DNA of 64,000 nucleotides from Alphaproteobacteria bacterium. GTDB lineage: Bacteria > Pseudomonadota > Alphaproteobacteria > UBA11136. Every line of letters starts with the position of its first letter. Within the stretch, counting starts at the first letter, position 1. The stretch is taken from positions 1-64,000 of the forward strand of contig JADHSZ010000002.1 of assembly GCA_016776635.1 (NCBI GenBank). Direction: 5' to 3'. The translations under genes and the position numbers were made by a program. This document shows, piece after piece, positions 47,565 to 56,190 of the stretch. The notes beneath the pieces are model-generated. The model had not been told where the DNA came from and searched no databases. It worked only from the letters and a program-made list of their open reading frames with translations.

Positions 47565-48253
47565 GGTTCAAGCCGGGCCGCCGCGCGGCGGGCGAGAATC
47601 TCGGAAACCGCCAGCGCTGCCAGCGCCACCACCACGGAAATCAGCACCAGACGCATGGCCGTTTCCTCGCCGCCGGGGGCCTGGATCAGGGTGTAGATGG
47701 CCAGCGGCAGGGTGCGGGTCTGTCCCGGGATGTTGGAAACGAAGGTGATGGTGGCCCCGAATTCCCCCAGCGAGCGGGCGAAGGCGAGGATTACGCCGGT
47801 GATGATCCCGGGCGCGATCAGGGGCAGGGTGACGGAAAGAAACACATCCGCCGGCCTCGCGCCCAGGGTCCGGGCCGCCGCTTCGAGCTTACGGTCAACG
47901 GCCTCCAGCGAGAGCCGGATTGCCCGCACCATGAGCGGAAACGCCATGACCGCGGCGGCGATGGCGGCACCGCGCCAGGTGAAGGCGATCTGGATATGGA
48001 ACTGGTCGAAGAGCCAGGCCCCGATGGCTCCCTGACGCCCGAACATGACCAACAGCACATAGCCCACCGCCACCGGCGGCAGCACCAGCGGCAGGTGCAC
48101 CAGCCCGTCGAGCAGGATTTTCCCCGGAAAACGGCCACGCGCCAACAGCCAGGCCACACCCACCGCCAGCGGCAGGCTCCAAGCCACGCCCCACAGGGCC
48201 ACCCGCAGACTCAGCTGGATGGCCTCCAGTTCCATAGTACTTAGACCAAACAC
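47561..48253 (-). CDS. modB: Molybdate ABC transporter permease
   Basis: The 230-residue inner-membrane permease has about five spans and the cytoplasmic EAA loop DRKLEAAARTLGARPADVFL, followed by FARSLGEFGATITFVSNIPG, the ModB hallmark. The GTG at 48253 has a GGAGGGGAAGG Shine-Dalgarno; ATG 48235 is the alternative. Operon modA-modB-modC. Confidence 0.93.
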   Translation of the reverse strand: MFGLSTMELEAIQLSLRVALWGVAWSLPLAVGVAWLLARGRFPGKILLDGLVHLPLVLPPVAVGYVLLVMFGRQGAIGAWLFDQFHIQIAFTWRGAAIAAAVMAFPLMVRAIRLSLEAVDRKLEAAARTLGARPADVFLSVTLPLIAPGIITGVILAFARSLGEFGATITFVSNIPGQTRTLPLAIYTLIQAPGGEETAMRLVLISVVVALAALAVSEILARRAAARLEP

Positions 48254-48295
48254 CGCACCTTCCCCTCCCGCACAAGAACAGTGTCGCTCATCCGG

Positions 48296-49105
48296 TTATT
48301 GGTTTCCAGAGAGGAACTCGCCTGTGCGGAATCCGGACTTCGTAAAAATAGCCGCCGCTTTTTCAGAGAACAGGAAATCCCGGAAACTCCTCCCCGCCGC
48401 GCTGTCGGCGACCAGGCCCAGGGGGTAGATGATGGGGGCATGGGTGGATTGAGGGAAGGCGGCGACAATACGCAGGGCACGGCTGGTGCGGGCGTCGCTG
48501 GCGTAGACGATGCCCAGCGGCGCCTCGCCCCGCTCCACCAGTACCGTGGCCAGCCTGTCATTGGCGGCGGGGATCAGGCGGTGTCTCAGGTTCATCCAAA
48601 CGCCCAGAGACATCAAAGCCTCGCGGCCATAAATGCCCGCCGGCACATAAGCCGGATCGCCCATGGCGATACGGCCGTCCCCGAGAATCGTCATGATATC
48701 TTCCTCGAGGCCGGGGCGCGGGCTGAGATCGAGAGGGGTGGCGTCTTCGCCCCCGGAGTCAGCCCCGGAATTGGCGGGCGCCACCAGGGCCAGGGCGTTG
48801 CCGAGAAGGTCGCGGCGGTTTTCGGGCGCGATCAGGCCCTCATTGAGGAGGTGGTTCATCCATGCCTCGTCCGCGGAAATGAAAAGGTCGCACGGCGCGC
48901 CGGCGGCGATCTGGCGGGCCAGGATGGAACTGGCGGCAAAGGTGAGAGCGACTTGCTCCCCGCCGGTTTCGGCATAGGCGTCGGCGATTTTCTGCAGCGG
49001 TACGGTAAGGCTGGCGGCGGCGAAAACAGTAAGGGAGCGCCCGTCTTTTTCCTGGCCGAGAGCCATCCAGGGCCAGAGCAGGAGGAAAAAAGCCGTCCCC
49101 AGCAT
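48296..49105 (-). CDS. modA: Molybdate-binding periplasmic protein
   Basis: The 269-residue protein has a signal peptide (ending MALGQEK), then LTVFAAASLTVPLQKIADAY, FAASSILARQIAAGAPCDLF, GDPAYVPAGIYGREAL and IVYASDARTSRAL, a full ModA pattern. It binds molybdate or tungstate in the periplasm. The start is uncertain: ATG 49105 gives an uncharged signal n-region, while in-frame ATGs at 49165 and 49180 give a basic one but begin inside a MITE-like element. Operon with modBC. Confidence 0.88.
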   Translation of the reverse strand: MLGTAFFLLLWPWMALGQEKDGRSLTVFAAASLTVPLQKIADAYAETGGEQVALTFAASSILARQIAAGAPCDLFISADEAWMNHLLNEGLIAPENRRDLLGNALALVAPANSGADSGGEDATPLDLSPRPGLEEDIMTILGDGRIAMGDPAYVPAGIYGREALMSLGVWMNLRHRLIPAANDRLATVLVERGEAPLGIVYASDARTSRALRIVAAFPQSTHAPIIYPLGLVADSAAGRSFRDFLFSEKAAAIFTKSGFRTGEFLSGNQ

Positions 49106-49151
49106 GGCCGTCCGGTTTGATTTAGAAGGGCGGGTTATTCTTCGCCACCTA

Positions 49152-49415
49152 GGCCATGGACTCATAAATCTGATGAGCAATGGCGCTCGAAGCCGCTAAG
49201 ACAGGCTAGGAAACGCGCCGCAAGCGGGGTCGGCGCCCCGGTGTTGGGCGTTGACGACGCCTGTCGACGCGGTTTCAGCGCCCGCAGGGTATGGCGAATT
49301 TGCCCAACTACATTGTCCACAGACCTTGAAAACCATGGGGTTTCCGGCGGTCTGTCTCCGCGTATTCGGATAAATTCGCTCATACCATTGCCATTACATT
49401 TATGAGTCCATGGCC
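49152..49415. mobile_element. MITE-like element with 18-bp perfect terminal inverted repeats
   Basis: A 264-base segment bounded by GGCCATGGACTCATAAAT at the left and its exact reverse complement at the right; similarity extends imperfectly further inward (GCAATGG). Both outer flanks are TA, consistent with a 2-bp target duplication as made by IS630 or some IS5-family transposases. The 89-codon frame spanning it is not a transposase, so it would be non-autonomous. Insertion fell in the TAG stop of hisI and regenerated it, and separates hisI from modA. Confidence 0.85.
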
Positions 49416-49819
49416 TAATCTTTGCCGCCATAGAGGGTTTCGGGGTCCACTTCTACCTCGGCGATGGTCTCCAGCCTGCCGCCGCGCAGGGCGCGGAAGA
49501 AACAGTTGCGGCGTCCGGTGTGGCAGGCCACGCCTTTCTGGTCCACCAGCAACAGCAGGGTGTCGCCATCGCAATCGAGGCGCATGTCCACCAGTTTCTG
49601 GGTCTGCCCCGAACTTTCACCCTTGCGCCACAGGGATGCGCGCGAGCGCGACCAGTAACAGACCTCGCCCGTGGCCAGGGTCTCGCGCACGGCCTCGGCG
49701 TTCATCCAGGCCATCATGAGTACTTCGCCGGAGCCGTCCTGTTGGGCGATGGCGGGAACCAGCCCGTCGCCGTCAAAGGCAATGGCCTCGAGAATTGTAT
49801 CGCTGTTGTCTTCGCTCAT
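49415..49819 (-). CDS. hisI: Phosphoribosyl-AMP cyclohydrolase
   Basis: The 134-residue enzyme has [40 protein letters not shown] and the metal-binding [21 protein letters not shown] region with [10 protein letters not shown]. It opens the purine ring of PR-AMP in histidine synthesis. A monofunctional HisI without a HisE domain. Its TAG stop is made of the TA target site and the first G of the inserted element. Confidence 0.96.
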   Translation of the reverse strand: MSEDNSDTILEAIAFDGDGLVPAIAQQDGSGEVLMMAWMNAEAVRETLATGEVCYWSRSRASLWRKGESSGQTQKLVDMRLDCDGDTLLLLVDQKGVACHTGRRNCFFRALRGGRLETIAEVEVDPETLYGGKD

Positions 49820-49900
49820 GCCCGCATGTTGGCCTTTCCCGCCGCCCTGTCAAGCGGGGGTTAGGGCGCTCCGATCAGATTAACCCACTCTCATTATAAG

Positions 49901-49917
49901 CCATTGAATTTCAATGG
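49901..49917. promoter_or_regulatory. Perfect 17-bp palindrome between hisI and the zinc locus
   Basis: CCATTGAATTTCAATGG is a perfect inverted repeat around a central base. It lies between divergent hisI and zur-znuC starts. It may be an operator, but no regulator can be assigned. Confidence 0.45.
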
Positions 49918-49960
49918 GATTATGAAGAACTTTAAAAAGTATAACATCATAACAACAAGA

Positions 49961-49977
49961 ATGTTATATTATAACAT
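49961..49977. promoter_or_regulatory. Zur box
   Basis: ATGTTATATTATAACAT is a perfect 17-bp palindrome matching the alphaproteobacterial Zur consensus (TGTTATAnTATAACA). It directly touches the ATG of the gene that itself encodes Zur, and AT-rich half-site-like ATAACAT repeats lie just upstream (49941-49955). Binding there would block transcription of the zinc operon when zinc is plentiful. Confidence 0.85.
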
Positions 49978-51366
49978 ATGAGTGAAAACACCCCTATACG
50001 CCCTAGTTTTCCACAGACCGGCCATGATCACGGGGTTTGCGTGGAAACCGCCCTTGCCCGCGCCGAAGAGCTGTGCCGGGAGCGTGGCGCGCGCCTCACC
50101 GAGACCCGCCGCCATGTGCTGGAGCTCATATGGCGCAGCCACGAACCGGTGGGAGCCTATGCCCTGTTGGAATCCCTGCGCCACACCAAACGCCGCGCCG
50201 CCGCGCCCACCGTCTACCGCGCTCTCGACTTTCTCATGGCCCAGGGCCTCATCCACCGCATCGAATCCTTGAACGCCTATGTGGGCTGTGATCATCCCGG
50301 TGATACCGCCCACGGGCCTTTTCTGCTCTGCACATCCTGCGGCCAGGCCTTCGAGCTCATGGACGGCGATCTCGACGCCGCCGTGGAGGAGGGAGCCTCG
50401 AAGGTGGGCTTCGCGGTGTCGGATCGCACGGTGGAGCTGTCGGGAATTTGTCCGCGCTGTCGTCTGGCCGGTCTCTCCGATGACGAGGCGGAGGGTGGCG
50501 AGGCGGGGGACGAGGCGGCGCCTGCTGACTCGCCTGAGCCTTTCACGGCGCCTTCCCCAGCCGAGACCCCCTCGCGGCTGTTGGTGGAGGTCGACGGGGT
50601 GACGGTGGATTTCGCCGGCAACAAGGTTTTGGGCGGAGTTTCCCTGGCGGTGCGGGAGGGCGAGATCGTTACCCTTATCGGGCCCAACGGCGCCGGCAAG
50701 ACGACGCTGGTACAGGTGATCCTGGGGCTGCTGCGTCCCAGCCGGGGCAGCGTCTTTCGCGCGCCTGGGCTGCGCCTGGGCTATATGCCGCAGCGTCTGG
50801 AACTGGACCGTGCCTTGCCCCTGCCGGTGAGTCACTTTCTCGCTCTCGGCGGCCCGGCTTCCCGCGACGCCATGTGGCGGGTTCTGGATGAAGTGGGCGC
50901 GCCCCACCTTCTCGACCGTCCCATGGCCGGACTTTCGGGCGGTGAGTTGCGGCGGGTGCTTCTCGCCCGCGCCCTGTTGCGCAATCCCGACCTGCTGGTT
51001 CTTGACGAGCCGGTACAAGGCGTGGACGTGGTGGGCCAGGCCGATCTCTATCGCCTTATTTCACAGGTGCGCAATCGTCACGGCTGTGGCGTGCTCATGG
51101 TGTCCCATGACCTGCATGTGGTGATGTCGGCCACCGACCGCGTGGTCTGTCTCAACAACCATGTCTGTTGCAGCGGCCATCCCGAGGCGGTAAGCCGCCA
51201 CCCCGAATATCTCGCTCTGTTCGGCCCCCAGGTGGCCGGTGACATGGCGGTGTATACCCACCATCACGACCACAGCCACGACATGCATGGCGATGTTCTT
51301 CCACCCGGCTCCGAAAACAGTGCCGGAAACGAACCCGGAAAGGCCGCCCCCCATGATCATGGATGA
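49978..51366 (+). CDS. Zur-ZnuC fusion: zinc uptake repressor joined to zinc ABC transporter ATPase
   Basis: One uninterrupted 462-codon frame. Residues 1-165 are a complete Fur-family Zur: recognition-helix region [12 protein letters not shown] (75-86), metal ligands in YVGCDHPGD, and two structural CxxC pairs (Cys118/121, Cys158/161). Residues 166-200 are an acidic, Ala/Pro-rich linker. Residues 201-462 are a complete ZnuC: Walker [11 protein letters not shown] at 234-243, [35 protein letters not shown], and a His-rich tail ([13 protein letters not shown]). The start touches the Zur box, with no Shine-Dalgarno. znuB overlaps the 3' end. Separate zur and znuC genes are normal; fusion is unusual. 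Confidence 0.9.
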   Translation: MSENTPIRPSFPQTGHDHGVCVETALARAEELCRERGARLTETRRHVLELIWRSHEPVGAYALLESLRHTKRRAAAPTVYRALDFLMAQGLIHRIESLNAYVGCDHPGDTAHGPFLLCTSCGQAFELMDGDLDAAVEEGASKVGFAVSDRTVELSGICPRCRLAGLSDDEAEGGEAGDEAAPADSPEPFTAPSPAETPSRLLVEVDGVTVDFAGNKVLGGVSLAVREGEIVTLIGPNGAGKTTLVQVILGLLRPSRGSVFRAPGLRLGYMPQRLELDRALPLPVSHFLALGGPASRDAMWRVLDEVGAPHLLDRPMAGLSGGELRRVLLARALLRNPDLLVLDEPVQGVDVVGQADLYRLISQVRNRHGCGVLMVSHDLHVVMSATDRVVCLNNHVCCSGHPEAVSRHPEYLALFGPQVAGDMAVYTHHHDHSHDMHGDVLPPGSENSAGNEPGKAAPHDHG

Positions 51367-52150
51367 TTTAATCTTGCGGATGGCTCTGGGTGGTCTCGGC
51401 GTGGCCCTGGTGGCGGGGCCGCTGGGGGTCTTCGTGGTATGGCGGCGCATGGCCTATTTCGGGGCGGCGTTGGCCCATTCGGCCCTGCTCGGGGTGGCTC
51501 TGGGGCTCTTCTTCGAGGTCAATATGGTGTTCGCCGTCCTTGCCGTGGCGCTGGCCGTGGCGCTGATTCTAAGCGCCTTCGAGGACAGCCCCGTTTTGTC
51601 TACCGACACGGTTCTGGGAATCCTCGCCCACGGCTCCCTGGCGCTGGGTCTGGTGGTGGTGACCTTCATGGAGGGTGATCCGCAGCTGGACCTTGAGGCC
51701 ATCCTTTTCGGCAACATTCTGGCGGTGTCGCAAGAGGATATTCTGCTTATCTATGGTGGTGGCGCGGCGGTGCTGGGCGTCATGGCCATGATCTGGCGGC
51801 CACTGTTATCGCTTACCGTGCATCCCGAACTGGCGCGGGTGGAAGGGGTGGCGGTGGAACGGGTGCGGCTGGTGTTCCTGTTGTTGCTGGCTTTCATGGT
51901 GGCGCTGGCCGTAAAGATCGTCGGCCTGTTGCTGCTTGTCTCCCTGCTCATCATTCCCGCCGCCAGCGCCCGGTCTTTCGTGCGTACGCCGGGGGGCATG
52001 GTGGTTCTGGCCACGGTGCTGGGGTGTGTCTCGGTGGGGGCCGGTCTGTGGGGAGCCTTTGTGTTCCATATGCCGTCGGGCCCCAGTATCGTGCTGGCGG
52101 CAATGGCTCTGTTCGGGCTTTCTATCTTTGCGTCGCGAGTGGCGAAGTGA
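51353..52150 (+). CDS. znuB: Zinc ABC transporter permease
   Basis: The 265-residue protein has about eight membrane spans and ABC-3 permease marks: [52 protein letters not shown] and [18 protein letters not shown]. It forms the zinc channel with the ZnuC part of the upstream fusion. The ATG at 51353 overlaps the fusion's end by 14 bases (51359 also possible), so the two are coupled. No znuA gene is in the window. Confidence 0.93.
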   Translation: MIMDDLILRMALGGLGVALVAGPLGVFVVWRRMAYFGAALAHSALLGVALGLFFEVNMVFAVLAVALAVALILSAFEDSPVLSTDTVLGILAHGSLALGLVVVTFMEGDPQLDLEAILFGNILAVSQEDILLIYGGGAAVLGVMAMIWRPLLSLTVHPELARVEGVAVERVRLVFLLLLAFMVALAVKIVGLLLLVSLLIIPAASARSFVRTPGGMVVLATVLGCVSVGAGLWGAFVFHMPSGPSIVLAAMALFGLSIFASRVAK

Positions 52151-52157
52151 GGACTCT

Positions 52158-53345
52158 TTAAGCCAACCTCTTCAGCCCCGCTTCGAGATCGGCGAGAAGG
52201 TCGTCGGGGTCTTCCAATCCGGCGTGAATACGCAACAGCGGACCCTTGCCCTCCCAGGTGGTGGCGCTGCGGCTGTATTTGGGCTCCATGGGCAGGATCA
52301 GGCTCTCGAATCCGCCCCAGCTGAAGCCCATGCCGAAGAGCTCGAACCCGTCGAGCATGGCGGTTACCTTTTCCTCGGCCACCGGCTGCAGCTCCACCCC
52401 GAACAGGCCACAGGAGCCGGTGAAGTCGCGCTTCCACAACTCATGGCCGGGGTCATCAGGCAACGCCGGATGCAGCACCCGGGCCACTTGGGGCCGCTCG
52501 GCGAGCCAGCGCGCCAGGGTCAGTGCGGTTTCCTGGTGGCGCGCCAGCCGCACCGCCAGGGTGCGCAGCCCACGCAGGCCGAGGTAACAGTCGTCGGGTC
52601 CGGCGCTGTTGCCGAGCGCCACGGTGACGGTCTTGATGCGCTTGAAATGGGCCTCGTTCATGATGATGACGCCGAGCATGACGTCGGCATGGCCGGAGAT
52701 GTATTTGGTGGCGGCCTCGATGGCGATATCCACGCCGTGCTCGAAGGGGCGGAAGAAGAGGGGCGTGCCCCAGGTGTTGTCGAGCATGGAGACCACACCC
52801 CGTTCTTTCGCCGCGGCGGCGATGGCGGGCACGTCCTGGACCTCGAAGGTAAGCGAGCCCGGTGATTCCATGAATACGGCGCGGGTGTTGTCGCGTATGA
52901 GGGCGGCGATGCCGCCGCCGATCAGGGGATCGTAATATTCGGTCTCTACCCCGAAGCCCTTGAGAATGCCGTCGCAGAACTTGCGCGTGGGCTGATAGAC
53001 CGTATCGGCCACCAACAGGTGATCGCCGCTTTTAAGGAAGGCGGTGAGGGCGCAGGCGATGGCGGCCAGCCCGGAACTGGTGGCGATGGCCTTCTCGCCG
53101 CCCTCGATCTCGGCTACGGCCTCCTCGAAGGCGGCGCTGGTGGGGGTGCCGAAACGGCCGTAATAGATGCTGTTGAAGGGGTCGCCCACCGCCTGCTTGA
53201 GCTCATTCACGGTGGGGAACAGGACAGTGGAGGCGTGATAGACGGGGGGGTTGATGATGCCGGAATTAGCCTCGGGATCAAGGCCGGCGCCGACGATGCG
53301 GGTATCGCGCCGGGTCTTGTTTTGCTTTTTTCCGTCTTTCTTCAT
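52158..53345 (-). CDS. metC: Cystathionine beta-lyase
   Basis: The 395-residue PLP enzyme of the Cys/Met metabolism family has NPPVYHASTVLFPTV, YYGRFGTPTSAAFEEAVAEI, SSGLAAIACAL, LDNTWGTPLFFRP and the PLP Lys in EAATKYISGHADVMLG. It splits cystathionine to homocysteine, pyruvate and ammonia. AGGTGG precedes the ATG at 53345, which lies 11 bases after the sulfurtransferase gene, so the two form an operon. Convergent with znuB. Confidence 0.92.
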   Translation of the reverse strand: MKKDGKKQNKTRRDTRIVGAGLDPEANSGIINPPVYHASTVLFPTVNELKQAVGDPFNSIYYGRFGTPTSAAFEEAVAEIEGGEKAIATSSGLAAIACALTAFLKSGDHLLVADTVYQPTRKFCDGILKGFGVETEYYDPLIGGGIAALIRDNTRAVFMESPGSLTFEVQDVPAIAAAAKERGVVSMLDNTWGTPLFFRPFEHGVDIAIEAATKYISGHADVMLGVIIMNEAHFKRIKTVTVALGNSAGPDDCYLGLRGLRTLAVRLARHQETALTLARWLAERPQVARVLHPALPDDPGHELWKRDFTGSCGLFGVELQPVAEEKVTAMLDGFELFGMGFSWGGFESLILPMEPKYSRSATTWEGKGPLLRIHAGLEDPDDLLADLEAGLKRLA

Positions 53346-53356
53346 CTTATGGCCAC

Positions 53357-54208
53357 CTAGGTCTCGATGGGGGTGTCGTCGCGGCTCCCCCATTCCGCCC
53401 ATGATCCATCATAAACGGCCACGTCCTTGTGGCCCAGAAGGTGCAGGCCGAAGGCCAGCACACAGGCGGTAATGCCCGAACCGCAGGTGGTGATCACCGG
53501 CCGCACCCGGTTGATTCCCGCCGCATCGAAGAGCGCCGTCAGCGCCTCGGCGTCGAGCACGGTGCCGTCTTCGGGATCGCTCAACTCCGTATAGGGCAGG
53601 TTGAGGCTGCCCGGTATATGGCCCGAACGCAGGTCTTCCCTGGGTTCCGGGGCCTCGCCCTTGAAACGGGCGGCGCCGCGGGCATCCAGCAATTGCGCCT
53701 TGGAGGTGTCGATATTCTTTCGCACCTGGGCCAGATCACGCACCATGAGGTTGTTGAGTCGCGCCCTGAAGGGGCGTTCCCTGGGGATGATGGGCAGGTT
53801 GGAGATGGGCCGTCCCTCGCGCTGCCATTTGGGAAACCCGCCATCGAGGATAGCCACTTCGTCATGGCCGAAGGTGCACAGGGTCCACCACACCCGTGCC
53901 GCGCTGAACAGACCGTGACGGTCATAGACGACGATGCGATGGCCGGTGCCGATTCCCATATGCCCCATCATGGAGGAAAAGGCATCGGGTCCGGGGAGCA
54001 TGTGGGGGAGGTCGCTTTTGGTATCGGCGAAACCGTCAATATCGAAGAAGACGGCGCCGGGGATATGGGCGTTTTTATACTCCTCCTGCCCGTTCCGCTC
54101 CTCGCCGGGAAGGAACCAGCCGGCATCCACGATCAGCACGTCGGGGGCGGACAAGTGATCGGCCAGCCATTTAGTGGAGACCAGGGAATCAGGATTTACA
54201 TATGACAT
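53357..54208 (-). CDS. sseA: 3-mercaptopyruvate sulfurtransferase / rhodanese
   Basis: The 283-residue protein is a tandem rhodanese: an inactive N-terminal domain (LIVDAGWFLPGEERNGQEEY, GHRIVVYDRHGLFSAARVWW) and an active C-terminal domain with the loop TTCGSGITACVLAF, the CG(S/T)G(V/I)T type favouring mercaptopyruvate over thiosulfate. It transfers sulfur from mercaptopyruvate to acceptors. Lies between cysK and metC on the same strand. Confidence 0.92.
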   Translation of the reverse strand: MSYVNPDSLVSTKWLADHLSAPDVLIVDAGWFLPGEERNGQEEYKNAHIPGAVFFDIDGFADTKSDLPHMLPGPDAFSSMMGHMGIGTGHRIVVYDRHGLFSAARVWWTLCTFGHDEVAILDGGFPKWQREGRPISNLPIIPRERPFRARLNNLMVRDLAQVRKNIDTSKAQLLDARGAARFKGEAPEPREDLRSGHIPGSLNLPYTELSDPEDGTVLDAEALTALFDAAGINRVRPVITTCGSGITACVLAFGLHLLGHKDVAVYDGSWAEWGSRDDTPIET

Positions 54209-54237
54209 GATGTTGTTTGTATATCCTATTATAATAA

Positions 54238-55242
54238 TTAATTATTTAACCATTCAGGAATGGGGAGATTTTTCTCCTTGAGGAAGGCCGGATTGAAGAT
54301 CTTGCTTTGATATTTGCTGCCGTCATCGGCCAGTATGGTAACGATGGTATGGCCCGGCCCCATCTCCTTGGCGAGGCGGATGGCGCCCGCCACATTGATA
54401 CCCGAAGACCCGCCCATGACGAAACCCTCATACTTCACCAGATCGAAGATCACACCCAGAGCTTCCTCGTCGGAGATGCGCATGCTGCCGTCAATGGGGG
54501 CGTCCTCCAGATTCTTGGTGATGCGGCCCTGGCCGATGCCTTCGGTGATGGAATTTCCCTCCGCCTTTAATTCTCCTTCTGTGAAATAGTTATGGAGGGC
54601 CGATCCGCAAGGGTCGGCGAGCATAATTTTCACGTCCTTTTTGCGTTCCTTCAGGGCCTGGGCGACACCGGCAATGGTGCCGCCGGTTCCCACGGCGCAG
54701 GTGAAGGCGTCGATATTGCCGTCGGTCTGGTCCCAGATTTCCGCCCCCGTGCCCTCGTAATGGGCCCGGCGGTTGGCCACGTTGTCGAACTGGTTGGCCC
54801 AGATTGCGCCATTGGGTTCCTGTTCCGCGATTTCCCCGGCCAGGCGCTCTGAATAGCGCACGTAATTCATGGGGTCGGAATAGGGTTTGGCCGGCACCAG
54901 ACGGAGATCGGCGCCGATCAGCCGCAGCATGTCTTTCTTTTCCTGGGACTGGGTTTCGGGCATGACGATGACCGAGCGATAGCCCAGCGCGTTGCCCACC
55001 AGGGTCAGGCCGATGCCGGTATTGCCCGCGGTGCCCTCGACGATGACGCCGCCGGGTTTCAATGTGCCCTTGGCCTCGGCGTCACGCACGATCCACAACG
55101 CCGCTCTATCTTTCACCGATCCGCCGGGATTGGTGAATTCGGCCTTGGCGAGGATGTTACAGCCGGTGGCGGCCGAGGCCCGTGGCAGGCGGATCAGCGG
55201 GGTGTCGCCGATGGCGCCGATGAAACCTTCACGAATATCCAT
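54238..55242 (-). CDS. cysK: Cysteine synthase A
   Basis: The 334-residue PLP enzyme has GDTPLIRL, the PLP Lys in TNPGGSVKDRAAL, the Asn loop VEGTAGNTGIGLTL, VGTGGTIAGVAQAL and the late GGSSGINVAGAI. It makes cysteine from O-acetylserine and sulfide. The start at 55242 (MDIREGFIGAIG) fits the family; the upstream frame to 55443 is repeat-derived. It heads the sulfur cluster cysK-sseA-metC; a 20-bp palindrome sits 10 bases upstream of its start. Confidence 0.93.
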   Translation of the reverse strand: MDIREGFIGAIGDTPLIRLPRASAATGCNILAKAEFTNPGGSVKDRAALWIVRDAEAKGTLKPGGVIVEGTAGNTGIGLTLVGNALGYRSVIVMPETQSQEKKDMLRLIGADLRLVPAKPYSDPMNYVRYSERLAGEIAEQEPNGAIWANQFDNVANRRAHYEGTGAEIWDQTDGNIDAFTCAVGTGGTIAGVAQALKERKKDVKIMLADPCGSALHNYFTEGELKAEGNSITEGIGQGRITKNLEDAPIDGSMRISDEEALGVIFDLVKYEGFVMGGSSGINVAGAIRLAKEMGPGHTIVTILADDGSKYQSKIFNPAFLKEKNLPIPEWLNN

Positions 55243-55251
55243 AAAAAAACC

Positions 55252-55271
55252 GTAGTTTATATATAAATTAC
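55252..55271. promoter_or_regulatory. Near-perfect palindrome upstream of cysK
   Basis: GTAGTTTATATATAAATTAC is an inverted repeat with 18 of 20 positions symmetric, ending 10 bases before the cysK start. It could be an operator and/or hold the -10 region. The cognate regulator is not known. Confidence 0.5.
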
Positions 55272-55320
55272 AGTAGAGAATGTAGCAATTAACATGGGGA
55301 GGATCAAGACGGGGAGGGGC

Positions 55321-55515
55321 CAGAGTACGTCGGCCCCCAACAAAGAGATCAGGGAGGGGCCAGGGCCCAGGGTACGTCGGGCCAAAAAAGAGGCCCAGGG
55401 TACGTCGGGCCAAAAAAGAGGCCCAGGGTACGTCGGGCCTCAACCAAGGCTCAGAGTACGTCGGCCCCCAACAAAGAGATCAGGAAGGGACCAGGGTACG
55501 TTGGAGACTGCGGCC
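55321..55515. repeat. Compound GTACGT repeat array between cysK and nsrR
   Basis: GTACGT occurs at 55325, 55372, 55400, 55428, 55456 and 55497. The middle copies form exact 28-base units, each with GGGCC and GGCCC able to pair across an A-rich loop. They are flanked by two identical 33-base copies (55321-55353 and 55452-55484). A related copy occurs at 59432 beyond the oxygenase gene. Non-coding; frames through it are repeat artefacts. Confidence 0.85.
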
Positions 55516-55544
55516 TCGAAAGAGCCGGAAGCCCGGGCCGGCCG

Positions 55545-55964
55545 TCAGTGGAAGAGACGGTCCAGTTGGCTCCTGTTGGAGGCCAGGAATGCGAGCGTAT
55601 AACGGTCGAGCACTCCGAGAAAGGAATCGCGCGCCTCTTCGAAGATGGTCAGGAGTTGGCACCCCTGCCTGATCGGGCAGAACGTGCCCTCGCAATCAAC
55701 CACGTTGAGATTGGCCTCGGTTTTCCGCACCAGCTCGCCCACATTGACCGCTTCCAGGGGTTTCGCGAGACGGATGCCGCCGCCCTTTCCACGCACCGTG
55801 TGCACATAACCGTGCTGGGCCAGGTTGTGGACGATTTTCACCAGGTGTTGACGCGAAATACCGTACGCCGTGGCGATCTCGCCGATGGTCGCCAGCCGTT
55901 TGGGATCGGGGGCGAGATATATCAGGACGCGAAGCGAATATTCGGTGAAACGGGTCAGGTGCAT
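55545..55964 (-). CDS. nsrR: Rrf2-family NO-sensing repressor NsrR
   Basis: The 139-residue Rrf2 protein starts MHLTRFTEYSLRVLIYLAPD, has a winged helix (YGISRQHLVKIVHNLAQHGY, VRGKGGGIRLAKP), and three Cys in CEGTFCPIRQGC (spacing 5 and 6) that match the NsrR [Fe-S] cluster ligands. NO destroys the cluster and relieves repression. It is divergent from the NO-metabolising gene at 56191, with an NsrR-like operator between them. Confidence 0.92.
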   Translation of the reverse strand: MHLTRFTEYSLRVLIYLAPDPKRLATIGEIATAYGISRQHLVKIVHNLAQHGYVHTVRGKGGGIRLAKPLEAVNVGELVRKTEANLNVVDCEGTFCPIRQGCQLLTIFEEARDSFLGVLDRYTLAFLASNRSQLDRLFH

Positions 55965-56070
55965 GAGATCACTCGATGGTTGGAATTCCGGGCCTTAGGG
56001 CGACATTGTGCCTGCTGGAAAGGCTTTCTGGCGTTCATCCTATCATATGATAACGGGAAGGCTTGACCAT

Positions 56071-56093
56071 AATATGTATTTTATATACATCTT
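56071..56093. promoter_or_regulatory. NsrR operator overlapping the promoter
   Basis: An 11-1-11 inverted repeat with half-sites AATATGTATTT and TATACATCTT, close to the NsrR consensus (AAGATGYATTT and its complement). A TTGACC lies just upstream (56063-56068) and a perfect TATAAT at 56093-56098 overlaps its end, so bound NsrR would block the downstream gene. Confidence 0.8.
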
Positions 56094-56190
56094 ATAATTC
56101 TTAACGGAATCCGGTCCACGGGGAAGGTTATTTCTTGGACGGTGATCGTTTTCCTCGTTGTTGCAACGGTGATGTTAAAGGGGAACCGAA

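Noticed and set aside
49162..49431. 89-codon frame inside the MITE-like element as a transposase remnant
   Set aside because: It spans the element boundaries, has no DDE-type motif and starts in the hisI tail.
55321..55515. Possible CRISPR array
   Set aside because: The 28-base units are contiguous with no unique spacers and no cas genes are present.
55294..55602. Open frame through the GTACGT array
   Set aside because: Arises from the repeat period and gives a repetitive basic peptide without a ribosome-binding site.
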